Below are positions 47,461 through 56,346 of a stretch of 64,000 nt of DNA, piece after piece (positions within the stretch are counted from its first letter, which is position 1; the number at the start of each line of letters is the position of its first letter). A program made the translations under genes and the position numbers. The stretch lies in the NCBI GenBank assembly GCA_030425285.1, contig JAUIAY010000013.1, positions 1-64,000 on the forward strand, written 5' to 3'. The DNA is from Bacteroidia bacterium (GTDB lineage: Bacteria; Bacteroidota; Bacteroidia; Flavobacteriales; Flavobacteriaceae). Under the pieces are notes generated by a model that worked only from the letters and a program-made list of their open reading frames with translations, did not search any database and was not told where the DNA came from.

Positions 47461-47967
47461 ATGGCAACAGTTACATTAAAAGGAAACGCAATACAAACAT
47501 CAGGTCAATTACCAAAGGTTGGTGAAAAAGCACCAGATTTCAAATTAACGGTCACAGACCTTTCAACCCAAGTACTTTCGGATTTTGAAGGACATAAAGT
47601 TGTACTCAATATTTTTCCAAGTGTCGACACAGGTACCTGTGCGCAATCTGTAAGGACCTTCAATCAAGAAGCAGCTGAAATGGAAAACACAAAGGTTTTG
47701 TGTATTTCAAGAGACTTACCTTTTGCCCAAGGCCGTTTTTGTGGCGCTGAAGGCATTGACAATGTGCTTATGTTATCAGATTATAAAGATGGTAGCTTTG
47801 GAAAGGCTTACGGTCTAGAATTCACTAATGGCCCTCTAGTTGGTCTTCACTCACGATGTGTTGTTGTTCTCGATGAAAATGGTATTGTAAAATACACCGA
47901 ACAAGTTCCGGAAACCGTAGATGAACCCAATTACAAAGCTGCCCTGTATGCCTTGTTAGATGAGTAG
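47461..47967 (+). CDS. tpx: thiol peroxidase
   Basis: 168 residues from the ATG at 47461 (MATVTLKGNAIQ), the usual Tpx start and length; the frame reaches 12 codons further upstream without support. Peroxidatic Cys in SVDTGTCAQSVRTFN and resolving Cys in LPFAQGRFCGAEG, as in atypical 2-Cys Tpx enzymes. It reduces lipid and other hydroperoxides with thioredoxin. Its stop overlaps the dgkA start by 8 bp, so they are co-transcribed. Confidence 0.96.
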   Translation: MATVTLKGNAIQTSGQLPKVGEKAPDFKLTVTDLSTQVLSDFEGHKVVLNIFPSVDTGTCAQSVRTFNQEAAEMENTKVLCISRDLPFAQGRFCGAEGIDNVLMLSDYKDGSFGKAYGLEFTNGPLVGLHSRCVVVLDENGIVKYTEQVPETVDEPNYKAALYALLDE

Positions 47968-48328
47968 CAAAGAATCTTTTTTGGTAAATAGATTAAAAAG
48001 TATTGGTTATGCCTTTAAAGGTGCTTGGATTCTAATCACAACTGAAGCAAGTGTAAAAGTTCAGGTAGGCATTGGAATTATTATAACTTTTTTAGGGTTC
48101 TATTTTGAGCTTTCTAGAACCGAATGGATTATACAATGCCTGACCATAGGGTTAATAATTGCCATTGAAGGCATTAACACTGCTATTGAAGAAATTGCCG
48201 ATTTCATTCATCCAGATCAGCACCCTAAAATTGGCTTGATAAAAGATATTTCTGCAGGAGCTGTTTTTATATTCGCAATCACGGCTGTAGTCGTGGGTAT
48301 ACTGATTTATTTTCCGAAGATTTTTTAA
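47960..48328 (+). CDS. dgkA: diacylglycerol/undecaprenol kinase family protein
   Basis: 122 residues with three transmembrane helices. It shows the DgkA-family residues LITTEASVKVQ, EGINTAIEEIADFI (catalytic Glu and Asn region) and HPKIGLIKDISAGAVFI. The family phosphorylates diacylglycerol or undecaprenol in the inner membrane; in Bacteroidota the undecaprenol role is a reasonable guess. The symbol is by family only. Overlaps tpx by 8 bp and precedes ftsK by 62 bp. Confidence 0.9.
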   Translation: MSSKESFLVNRLKSIGYAFKGAWILITTEASVKVQVGIGIIITFLGFYFELSRTEWIIQCLTIGLIIAIEGINTAIEEIADFIHPDQHPKIGLIKDISAGAVFIFAITAVVVGILIYFPKIF

Positions 48329-48390
48329 ATACTATTTGCTTTAGGATAAACGTTTCTAATTTGTATTTTTGCTAATATAACAACCGGTGA

Positions 48391-50775
48391 ATGGCGAAGA
48401 AAAAATCCAAATCCAAAAAAGAATCTAAAACAAAATTTAAAGCCCCTAGTCTAAAACTATCCAGTCAACAAAAATTGGTGTTTGGTAGTTTTCTTATTAT
48501 TTTAGGTTTGCTGCTTTTCATTGCTTTTGTTTCGTTCTTTTTTACGGGAAGAGCTGACCAAAGTACCCTTTCTGAATTTTCCTCTAGAGGTGTACATTCT
48601 GAAAATTGGCTTAATAAGACAGGAGCTTGGTTAAGTGATTTCTTTATTTATCGCGGTTTTGGTATTTCTTCATTTATCTTTTCTGGTCTGATTTTCATTT
48701 CTGGCGTTTATGTTCTAACCAATGCCAGTAAAGCGCGCCTGCGTAAACATTGGTTTTGGGGTACACTAATTGTTATTTGGTTTTCTGTTTTATTTGGTTT
48801 TTTTTCAGATAAACTGGATGTTTTAGGAGGAACTATAGGTTTTGAAATGAATACTTTTTTACAAGAATACTTGGGCAAAATAGGCACGGTTCTATTATTG
48901 GTTTTTGCCCTAATCACCTATTTGGCTATCCGATTTGAAATGACTGCCGAAACATTCAAAAAGTTATTCAAATCGGCAAAAAAAGATATTCAGGAAAACT
49001 TTAGCGAAGCTACATCCGAAATAGAAAATAGCGAAACCGTAGTAGCACTAGATAATGATTTATCTGCTGAAGCTGAAGACATCAAGACAGCTTTCGATCT
49101 CACGGCAGACGTTTCAAACACTGAAGAAACTGCAAAACCAGAGCCTAAAAAGGAACCTATCAAGGTTGAACCAAAGGAAGAATCCGACGTTACAATTGAA
49201 GTTGAGGAACATGAAGAAGAACTTTCTGAAACAGATAACCTAGCCAATAAGCTGGTTGAAGATTTTGGTCAGTTTGATCCAACATTAGAGTTGAGCAACT
49301 ATCAGTTTCCATCTTTAGATTTGTTAAAGAAGTACGAAACCGAAGGCATTACCATCAATCAGGAGGAACTTGAAGAAAACAAAAATAGGATTGTTGAAAC
49401 GCTCAACAATTATAAAATAGGAATAGCTAATATAAAAGCTACCATTGGCCCTACAGTCACCTTATATGAAATAATCCCAGAAGCTGGTGTTAGAATTTCC
49501 AAAATTAAAAACTTGGAAGATGACATAGCCTTGTCCTTATCAGCTCTTGGAATAAGAATCATCGCGCCAATTCCCGGAAAAGGAACCATAGGTATTGAAG
49601 TCCCTAATAAGAACTCAACTATTGTTTCCATGCGTTCGGTTATTGCCTCTCAAAAATTTCAGAAGGCTGAAATGCAATTGCCAATTGCCTTGGGAAAAAC
49701 TATTAGTAACGAAACCTTTGTGGTTGATTTGGCTAAAATGCCTCACTTATTGATGGCTGGTGCTACCGGACAAGGTAAATCGGTTGGATTAAATGCCGTA
49801 CTGACTTCTCTCCTTTATAAAAAGCATCCTGCTGAAGTTAAGTTTGTTTTGGTTGATCCTAAAAAAGTGGAACTAACACTTTTCAACAAAATTGAAAGAC
49901 ACTATCTAGCCAAGCTTCCTGATAGCGAAGACGCCATTATTACAGATAATACTAAAGTTATCAATACATTGAATTCTCTTTGTATTGAAATGGACAATAG
50001 ATATGAACTCCTTAAAAATGCTTTGTGTAGAAATATTGCGGAATACAATGCCAAATTTAAGGCCAGAAAGTTAAATCCTAATGACGGTCATCAATTTTTG
50101 CCGTATATTGTATTGGTTGTTGATGAGTTTGCCGATTTGATTATGACTGCTGGTAAGGAAGTAGAAACGCCTATTGCGCGTTTAGCCCAATTGGCTAGAG
50201 CCATAGGTATTCATTTGATAATTGCCACGCAAAGACCATCGGTAAATGTTATTACTGGTATTATTAAAGCCAACTTCCCTGCACGAATTGCCTTTAGAGT
50301 AACCAGTAAAATAGATTCCAGAACCATTTTAGATGGCTCTGGAGCAGACCAATTGATTGGTCGTGGAGACATGCTGTACACACAAGGCAATGATATGATT
50401 CGAATCCAATGTGCCTTTGTTGATACTCCAGAAGTTGAAAAAATAACTGACTTTATTGGTTCCCAAAAAGCCTACCCTGATGCCTATATGTTACCAGAAT
50501 ATATTGGTGAGGAAAGTGGCACAAGTCTTGATATAGATATAAACGATCGAGATGCCCTTTTTCGTGAAGCAGCCGAAATTATTGTGACAGCGCAACAAGG
50601 TTCGGCATCGTTATTGCAACGAAAATTGAAGCTGGGATATAATCGTGCTGGTCGATTAATAGACCAATTGGAGGCTGCCGGAATCGTAGGTGGTTTTGAA
50701 GGCAGTAAAGCCCGACAGGTTTTAGTCCCTGACTTAACAGCGCTTGATCAATTATTAGCAAACGAAGGACAATAA
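48391..50775 (+). CDS. ftsK: DNA translocase FtsK
   Basis: 794 residues. Four transmembrane helices in about 25-185, an acidic Pro/Glu linker (about 200-300), then the RecA-like motor with Walker A GATGQGKSVGLN and Walker B VLVVDEFADL, and a C-terminal gamma winged-helix domain (QQGSASLLQRKLKLGYNRAGRLIDQLEAAGIVG). It anchors at the septum and pumps chromosome termini, activating XerCD recombination. A TATTTTTG -7 element at 48364-48371 lies just upstream; its possible TTG is 25 bp away, slightly too far. Followed by lolA-like after 7 to 19 bp. Confidence 0.96.
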   Translation: MAKKKSKSKKESKTKFKAPSLKLSSQQKLVFGSFLIILGLLLFIAFVSFFFTGRADQSTLSEFSSRGVHSENWLNKTGAWLSDFFIYRGFGISSFIFSGLIFISGVYVLTNASKARLRKHWFWGTLIVIWFSVLFGFFSDKLDVLGGTIGFEMNTFLQEYLGKIGTVLLLVFALITYLAIRFEMTAETFKKLFKSAKKDIQENFSEATSEIENSETVVALDNDLSAEAEDIKTAFDLTADVSNTEETAKPEPKKEPIKVEPKEESDVTIEVEEHEEELSETDNLANKLVEDFGQFDPTLELSNYQFPSLDLLKKYETEGITINQEELEENKNRIVETLNNYKIGIANIKATIGPTVTLYEIIPEAGVRISKIKNLEDDIALSLSALGIRIIAPIPGKGTIGIEVPNKNSTIVSMRSVIASQKFQKAEMQLPIALGKTISNETFVVDLAKMPHLLMAGATGQGKSVGLNAVLTSLLYKKHPAEVKFVLVDPKKVELTLFNKIERHYLAKLPDSEDAIITDNTKVINTLNSLCIEMDNRYELLKNALCRNIAEYNAKFKARKLNPNDGHQFLPYIVLVVDEFADLIMTAGKEVETPIARLAQLARAIGIHLIIATQRPSVNVITGIIKANFPARIAFRVTSKIDSRTILDGSGADQLIGRGDMLYTQGNDMIRIQCAFVDTPEVEKITDFIGSQKAYPDAYMLPEYIGEESGTSLDIDINDRDALFREAAEIIVTAQQGSASLLQRKLKLGYNRAGRLIDQLEAAGIVGGFEGSKARQVLVPDLTALDQLLANEGQ

Positions 50776-50794
50776 AAAGTTAATGTACATCACA

Positions 50795-51433
50795 ATGAAA
50801 AAAATTATAGCACTTTTATTAATAGTATCATCTAGTATGACCTTTGCCCAAGACAATGAGGCCAAATCCCTATTAAAACAAGTTTCGGAAAAAGTTAAAA
50901 GCTACGACAATATTAGTATTGACTTTAAATATGTGCTTCAAAACCTTTCAGAAAATGTCAAGCAGGAAACACGAGGTGATGTCGTGATTCAGGGAGATAA
51001 ATACAAGTTGAATATTTTGGGTGTTACCCGTATTTTTGATGGCAAAACGCTATACAGCATTAGCCCTGAAGATGAAGAGGTAACAATCTCTAGAGATAAT
51101 TCTGAAGACGAAAATAGTATTACACCTAGTAAAATGCTATCATTCTACGAAAAGGGCTACACTTACAAAATGGACATTACCCAAAATATTAAAGGTAGAA
51201 AAATTCAATATGTTAAGTTAACTCCCATTGATTCAAATTCAGAAATCAAGTCTATTTTGCTGGGAATAGATGACAAAACACATCACATTTACAATTTAAT
51301 TGAAACAGGCAAAAATGGTACACAAACCACATTAACTGTTAATTCTTTTAAAACGAATGAACCGTTGTCAAAAACCTTATTTACCTTTGATGAAAGTAAG
51401 TACAAAGACTACTACATCAACAAACTGGATTAG
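50795..51433 (+). CDS. LolA-like outer membrane lipoprotein carrier
   Basis: 212 residues from the ATG at 50795 (MKKIIALLLIVSSSMTFAQ, a good signal peptide); four further codons are open upstream. The mature part shows the LolA fold sequence: LLKQVSEKVKSYDNISIDFKY, VVIQGDKYKLNILGVTRIFDGKTLYSISPEDEEVTI, and KYVKLTPID...HIYNLIE. It would carry lipoproteins across the periplasm. It lies between ftsK and an LptF/G-like permease, a common flavobacterial order. Confidence 0.88.
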   Translation: MKKIIALLLIVSSSMTFAQDNEAKSLLKQVSEKVKSYDNISIDFKYVLQNLSENVKQETRGDVVIQGDKYKLNILGVTRIFDGKTLYSISPEDEEVTISRDNSEDENSITPSKMLSFYEKGYTYKMDITQNIKGRKIQYVKLTPIDSNSEIKSILLGIDDKTHHIYNLIETGKNGTQTTLTVNSFKTNEPLSKTLFTFDESKYKDYYINKLD

Positions 51434-51438
51434 GTGAC

Positions 51439-53271
51439 TTGAAAATACTTGACCGATACATATTAAGTACATATCTTAAGACTTTTATCAGCGTGTTTGT
51501 TATACTCATGCTGATTTTTGTATTACAGACTATTTGGCTCTACATTAAAGAATTGGCTGGCAAGGATTTAGACATCGTTGTAGTTGGTAAATTTCTGTTT
51601 TATTTCTCGCCAAAACTCATCCCACTCGTACTTCCTTTAACCATTCTTTTAGCATCCATCATGGTATTTGGAAACTTTGCGGAAAACTATGAATTTGCTG
51701 CTATGAAATCTACTGGCATTTCATTACAGCGTGCCATGACCGGATTAAGTATCTTTATAGTAGCACTTGCTATAACAACTTTTTTCTTTGCCAATAATGT
51801 TATTCCTTGGGGAGAATACAACTCTTATAATTTACGTAAAAACATACAACAACTCAAACCTGCCATGGTCATTGCCAAAGGGCAGTTCAATCAAATTGGG
51901 GATGAATACAACTTGAAGGTTAAGAATAAAAGTGGTGATCGAGGTCAGTATTTGGAGGAAGTTATTATTCACAAAAAAACGGGTAAGCACAAAAGAGGAA
52001 ACTACACAACCATTATTTCAAAAACAGGCGAGTTAATTGGGGATGAAGATTCCAATATTCTCAAGTTCATTCTTCACGATGGTTATTTCTATGACGATAC
52101 ACCACCAACTGACCCAAAGGATAAGCAAAAACATCCTATGACAAGGAGTTACTTTGAAAAATACACTATAAATATTGACCTTTCAGAATTGAACAGTAAA
52201 GATTTGGATGAAAAAAATGTTACAGATAAATATAACATGCTTAATATATCTGATCTAAACAAACAAATTGATTCCCTTAAAATATCACTAAAAAAAGATC
52301 ATGACGATTTTGCAGAAAGTCTATACAACCGTTCAAACCTACCCATTATAAACACCGGTTACAATATAAAAAAAGACAGCACTTACAACGGTGATATCTT
52401 GGACCTGTTTACGAGCAGCAAAAATGTACAATTAATAGATATGTCTATTAACTCCATTAAAAGTTCCAAACAGATTGTTAGCATTAAAGACAAATATTTC
52501 AAAGAGCGGAGTATGTGGCTCAACAAGCACATCATAGCCCTTCATGAAAAGCTTGCATTGGGTTTTGCTTGTATTATTTTGTTCTTTGTTGGTGCACCAT
52601 TAGGTGCTTTGATTAGAAAAGGTGGAATTGGTCTGCCAATGGTCATTGCCATTTTATTGTTTCTCACCTATCATTTTATTGGGATTTTTGCAAAAAACAG
52701 CGCAAAAGATGGAAGCTTAAATCCAATAATTGCATCTTGGTTTTCAACCGTAGTCATGCTGCCTTTGGGATATTATCTAACCAAACGAGCTACTGCAGAT
52801 CGAGGTATTTTTGAATTTGATCATGTTTTTGAACCAATTAAAAAACTATTCCCGTCAAAACCCGAAAAAGATAAAAAACAAGATGATGCAACTGAAAGCG
52901 AGTTAACACTGAATACGGCAATTAAAGATTCCTTCTTAAAACTATTCAGAGATTACAAAGCCTTAAGTATAATCACGTTTATATTTTACTTTTTGTTATT
53001 GGCATCTACAATACTGTTCTTTGTTTTTAGGAACAATAAACTACCTGAATTTGCTGATATTAGCTTACAACTAGGAATAATATCCTTAATCGTTTATTTA
53101 ATCTACTTCTTTTTAGAATCCATTACGCTAACAAAAATGTTCCAGTTAATTGAATCCAGAATGTACATTAATGGTTTTATCCCCAATGTTTTGGCTATTT
53201 TCTTTTATCCAGTGATTTATTTTGTGAGGAGAAGTAAATTGAATGCAGCCTTGCCTAAAAGTGTAAAATAA
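51439..53271 (+). CDS. LptF/LptG-family permease
   Basis: 610 residues from a TTG five bases past the previous stop. YjgP/YjgQ-type: LDRYILSTYLKTFISVFVILMLIFVLQ at the start, three N-terminal transmembrane helices, a periplasmic jelly-roll (about 150-350) and three C-terminal helices with LALGFACIILFFVGAPLGALIRKGGIG. The N-terminal six-helix domain resembles LptF/G, which extract lipopolysaccharide with LptB. After the typical end there is an extra C-terminal region (about 470-610) with further helices. Co-transcribed with the LolA-like gene. Confidence 0.9.
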   Translation: MKILDRYILSTYLKTFISVFVILMLIFVLQTIWLYIKELAGKDLDIVVVGKFLFYFSPKLIPLVLPLTILLASIMVFGNFAENYEFAAMKSTGISLQRAMTGLSIFIVALAITTFFFANNVIPWGEYNSYNLRKNIQQLKPAMVIAKGQFNQIGDEYNLKVKNKSGDRGQYLEEVIIHKKTGKHKRGNYTTIISKTGELIGDEDSNILKFILHDGYFYDDTPPTDPKDKQKHPMTRSYFEKYTINIDLSELNSKDLDEKNVTDKYNMLNISDLNKQIDSLKISLKKDHDDFAESLYNRSNLPIINTGYNIKKDSTYNGDILDLFTSSKNVQLIDMSINSIKSSKQIVSIKDKYFKERSMWLNKHIIALHEKLALGFACIILFFVGAPLGALIRKGGIGLPMVIAILLFLTYHFIGIFAKNSAKDGSLNPIIASWFSTVVMLPLGYYLTKRATADRGIFEFDHVFEPIKKLFPSKPEKDKKQDDATESELTLNTAIKDSFLKLFRDYKALSIITFIFYFLLLASTILFFVFRNNKLPEFADISLQLGIISLIVYLIYFFLESITLTKMFQLIESRMYINGFIPNVLAIFFYPVIYFVRRSKLNAALPKSVK

Positions 53272-53283
53272 GCAATATCTTTG
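53251..53283 (+). promoter_or_regulatory. Bacteroidota-type promoter of ribBA
   Basis: TTG (53251-53253), 22 bases, then TATCTTTG (53276-53283). The -7 box lies over the TTG at 53281 that would otherwise be an upstream start, so the ATG at 53302 is the start. Confidence 0.65.
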
Positions 53284-53301
53284 CAACAGAAATATAAAAA
53301 A

Positions 53302-54453
53302 ATGCTTAACGCTACAGATACCGCCGTGAAAGTTCAATTGAATACCATAGAAGAAGCCATAAATGATATCAGAAATGGTAAAGTCATCATTGTTGTCGAT
53401 GATGAAAACCGTGAAAATGAAGGAGATTTTTTGGCAGCAGCCGAAAAAATCACACCTGAAACCGTCAATTTTATGGCCATGCATGGCAGAGGACTTATCT
53501 GTGCACCTCTTACTGAAAATAGATGCAGAGAACTTGATTTAAACATGATGGTTCACAACAATACCGATCCTATGGAAACTGCATTTACGGTTTCTGTAGA
53601 TTTAAGAGGTAATGGCGTGACTACAGGAATTTCTGCAAGCGATCGTTCTAAAACCATTCAAGCACTTATTAGCCCAAGTACTAAACCATTCGAATTAGCC
53701 AGACCTGGACATATTTTCCCTTTGGTTGCTAAACAAGGTGGTGTTTTAAGAAGAACTGGGCATACTGAAGCAGCCATAGATTTTGCAAGATTGGCTGGAT
53801 TAAAACCTGCAGGTGTTATCGTGGAAATCATGAATGAAGACGGTTCTATGGCACGCTTACCACAGTTGATGGAAGTTGCCAAAAAATTCGATCTCAAAAT
53901 TGTTTCCATTGAAGATTTGGTTGCTTACCGCATGCAACACGACTCCCTAATTGAAAAGAAAGAAGACTTTGATATTGAAACCCGTTTTGGACAATTTAGA
54001 TTACGTGCTTATCATCAAACAACCAACAACCAAATTCATATAGCTTTAACCAAAGGCAACTGGACTAACAATGAGCCAGTTCTTACAAGAGTTAATGCAA
54101 CTCTGGTTAATCATGATATATTGGGAACCTTAACCAATAATGCAGATAAGAAATTGGATGATATGTTTAATGTTATCAATGAAGCCGGTAAAGGTGCCAT
54201 TATTTTTATCAATCAGCAGTCACAATCCATGAACCTTTTAAAACGTTTAAATGCTTTAAAAGAATCTCAAGTACTTGGTGAAGTTGTTAAAGCACCACGT
54301 ATTGAAATGGACAGCAAGGATTTTGGTATTGGTGCTCAAATTTTACATGATTTAGACATTCACAAGCTTCGTTTAATTTCCAATAGCGAACAGACCAAAC
54401 GCGTTGGCATGATTGGTTATGGCTTGGAAATTGTAGAGTATGTAAATTACTAA
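53302..54453 (+). CDS. ribBA: RibBA-like: 3,4-dihydroxy-2-butanone-4-phosphate synthase with degenerate GTP cyclohydrolase II domain
   Basis: 383 residues from the ATG at 53302, chosen because the promoter -7 box overlaps the upstream TTG. Residues about 12-210 are an intact DHBP synthase (VVDDENRENEGDFL, GRGLICAPL, RRTGHTEAAIDFARLAG), making the four-carbon unit of riboflavin. Residues about 226-383 align with GTP cyclohydrolase II (FGIGAQILHDLDIHKLRL), but the zinc-binding region reads VNATLVNHDILGTLTNNAD (264-282), with none of the three Cys. No Cys occurs after residue 75. The second half is therefore probably structural or regulatory. Confidence 0.9.
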   Translation: MLNATDTAVKVQLNTIEEAINDIRNGKVIIVVDDENRENEGDFLAAAEKITPETVNFMAMHGRGLICAPLTENRCRELDLNMMVHNNTDPMETAFTVSVDLRGNGVTTGISASDRSKTIQALISPSTKPFELARPGHIFPLVAKQGGVLRRTGHTEAAIDFARLAGLKPAGVIVEIMNEDGSMARLPQLMEVAKKFDLKIVSIEDLVAYRMQHDSLIEKKEDFDIETRFGQFRLRAYHQTTNNQIHIALTKGNWTNNEPVLTRVNATLVNHDILGTLTNNADKKLDDMFNVINEAGKGAIIFINQQSQSMNLLKRLNALKESQVLGEVVKAPRIEMDSKDFGIGAQILHDLDIHKLRLISNSEQTKRVGMIGYGLEIVEYVNY

Positions 54454-55415
54454 TCTACTATTTCAAAAACCTTAAACAGCCCTTTACTTTTAGTATTTGG
54501 TACTTCAGAAATGAAGGCGTATTTACCTGGTTTCAAATCTGCATAAAAATACCCTGTGTTTCCTGCTGGCATATCATTGACACCGCCTAAAAAAGTAACA
54601 CCGTTTGGAACAGGTGTTATCAATCCTTTAGGATCTGACCAATTCATCCAAGCTTCCAAAGCTTCTTCACTAGCATGGGCCTCCAATTTCACCAAATTTA
54701 AATCATGCCACATAAAATTTTCGTGTTGCTTTTGGTCTTTTACAAATACTGAAAATATCTGCTTACCCTTTGTAATGGCTTTGTTGTAACTAATGCCTTC
54801 TTCCCCTGACAACGTAATGTTGATTGTGGCTTCTGGTGGTTGATTACCACTGTCGTTATCTAATACAATCAGAGGTTTTGCCATTCCCATCATAGTATGA
54901 AACTTACCATTGGGCATCTTCACATAACATTCCATAATATAATAACCTGGCTCCAACTTTACCGTAGTCATAGTCGTATGTTTTGGTGCGATTAAACCTG
55001 ATCCTCCTGAAAAAATAATCTTACCGAACCACTCTGGCAGTTTACTAAAGGCCGCAAATCCTTCTTCTGACTTCCCTTCATTAATTAAATCCATTCCTTC
55101 TTCAAAAACGGGAGCTACATCTGCAATAGTATTTTCAACTGTTTTACCCTCTGGATATTTATCCAATAAAAAGAAATGCGTTTCATTGGATTTATTATCG
55201 TACCTAAACGTATTCCAGCCAGATGAAATGGTATCCACACTAATAAATTCCATACTTCGAGTCACAATGTCTATAACATTTTTTGGCTCTTGAATGATTT
55301 CTCCAACTTCTACTATTTCTTCTGAAATTGGTTCAGGTTTTTTTTCGTTCTTACACCCTATTAAGGTCAACAATAACAATATTAAGCACCATCTGTTTTT
55401 TATAATAATTTTCAT
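54450..55415 (-). CDS. lipoprotein of unknown function
   Basis: 321 residues with a lipoprotein signal ending in LIGC (Cys21 or so) and an acidic linker (KNEKKPEPISEEIVEVGE). The mature part is beta-rich: FRYDNKSNETHFFLLDKYPEG, TVKLEPGYYIMECYVKMPNGKFHTMMGM, and a second similar module near the end (YFYADLKPGKYAFISEVPNTKSKGL). The two related Gly-Lys-Tyr modules suggest a cupredoxin-like or Ig-like pair. I know no function. It ends with a 4-bp overlap with ribBA. Confidence 0.75.
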   Translation of the reverse strand: MKIIIKNRWCLILLLLTLIGCKNEKKPEPISEEIVEVGEIIQEPKNVIDIVTRSMEFISVDTISSGWNTFRYDNKSNETHFFLLDKYPEGKTVENTIADVAPVFEEGMDLINEGKSEEGFAAFSKLPEWFGKIIFSGGSGLIAPKHTTMTTVKLEPGYYIMECYVKMPNGKFHTMMGMAKPLIVLDNDSGNQPPEATINITLSGEEGISYNKAITKGKQIFSVFVKDQKQHENFMWHDLNLVKLEAHASEEALEAWMNWSDPKGLITPVPNGVTFLGGVNDMPAGNTGYFYADLKPGKYAFISEVPNTKSKGLFKVFEIVD

Positions 55416-55450
55416 AAATATTGAATTAAATATTAAACTTCTTTTTTGAG

Positions 55451-56323
55451 CTATCGGTTTATAATAATTCTCTTTGTCGCTTCTCCAGTATCTGTTTTGA
55501 ATTTTAAAAAATATATCCCATTTGAATAATTACTTACATTAATGGTCTTGGCATCACCTTCAATATCAATTATTTTTTTTCCATGTGTGTCAAAAAGTGT
55601 CATACTTACTAAATTTACACCATTTTTTATATGTAACACATCATCAACAGGATTTGGATAAACAACTAAGCTAGATGATAACATTTGCGACTCATTAAAT
55701 AATGTGGGTTGAGAGCTATCAAATAATGCATTTTGAAATTGCATTCCTGAATAAGTAACACAATCTGGAAAACCGGTTGAATCTTCTGGCCCACACGCTG
55801 CAAAGAATTGATCCCGACATTTATATACTCCTGGAGGTTGTTCTTCATTATCCTCAAATGCTATTGATGGTGGCTCACCAGGGTTGTCATATTTTATCTT
55901 AAAATGGAATAATAAAGTTGGTGTGCTTGTTACATTATTACCTATCATAGTCCCAGAGCTAACCCCTTGCTGAAAACTAAAAGCAAAACGGCTGCTTGTA
56001 TTATTATTTAATATAAAATTGTTATAATAAGGAAACCCATTACTTAAGTTAAGTATGTACCCTTCTGGGGAGGATACTTCAATATTTTCTGATACTACAT
56101 TCTCTCCAAACGCTTCTGGGTTGTAATTAATGTACAGTAAACCGCTTCCCAGTTTGAAGTCTTGATATCCATTATTGGTATTTATCATTACATCTGCTTC
56201 ATAAAATGTATCCTCTCCATCATTTGTATTAGTAACATTGGCAAATGATAACTTAATTTGCTCTTGAGAAACGGCAGTGTTTATAAAAGCAAGAATGGTG
56301 ATAATAAAGGTTATTGTTTTCAT
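55451..56323 (-). CDS. T9SS-tailed protein with cohesin-like N-terminal domain
   Basis: 290 residues. Signal peptide ends at AVSQ. Residues about 25-160 look like a cohesin or carbohydrate-binding beta-sandwich (TFYEADVMINTNNGYQDFKLGSG, then LLYINYNPEAFGENV). The tail (about 220-290; VVYPNPVDDVLHIKNG, LFDTHGKKI, NGIYFLKFKT) is a T9SS type A sorting domain. So it is probably anchored at the cell surface. It lies 23 bp downstream of the giant CARDB protein gene on the same strand, and may hold that protein through its dockerin-like end (inference). Confidence 0.75.
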   Translation of the reverse strand: MKTITFIITILAFINTAVSQEQIKLSFANVTNTNDGEDTFYEADVMINTNNGYQDFKLGSGLLYINYNPEAFGENVVSENIEVSSPEGYILNLSNGFPYYNNFILNNNTSSRFAFSFQQGVSSGTMIGNNVTSTPTLLFHFKIKYDNPGEPPSIAFEDNEEQPPGVYKCRDQFFAACGPEDSTGFPDCVTYSGMQFQNALFDSSQPTLFNESQMLSSSLVVYPNPVDDVLHIKNGVNLVSMTLFDTHGKKIIDIEGDAKTINVSNYSNGIYFLKFKTDTGEATKRIIINR

Positions 56324-56346
56324 TACTTAAATAATTTAAAAGTTGT

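Noticed and set aside
53281-53301. TTG start seven codons upstream for ribBA
   Set aside because: The TTG overlaps the predicted -7 box TATCTTTG, so it would not be in the transcript.
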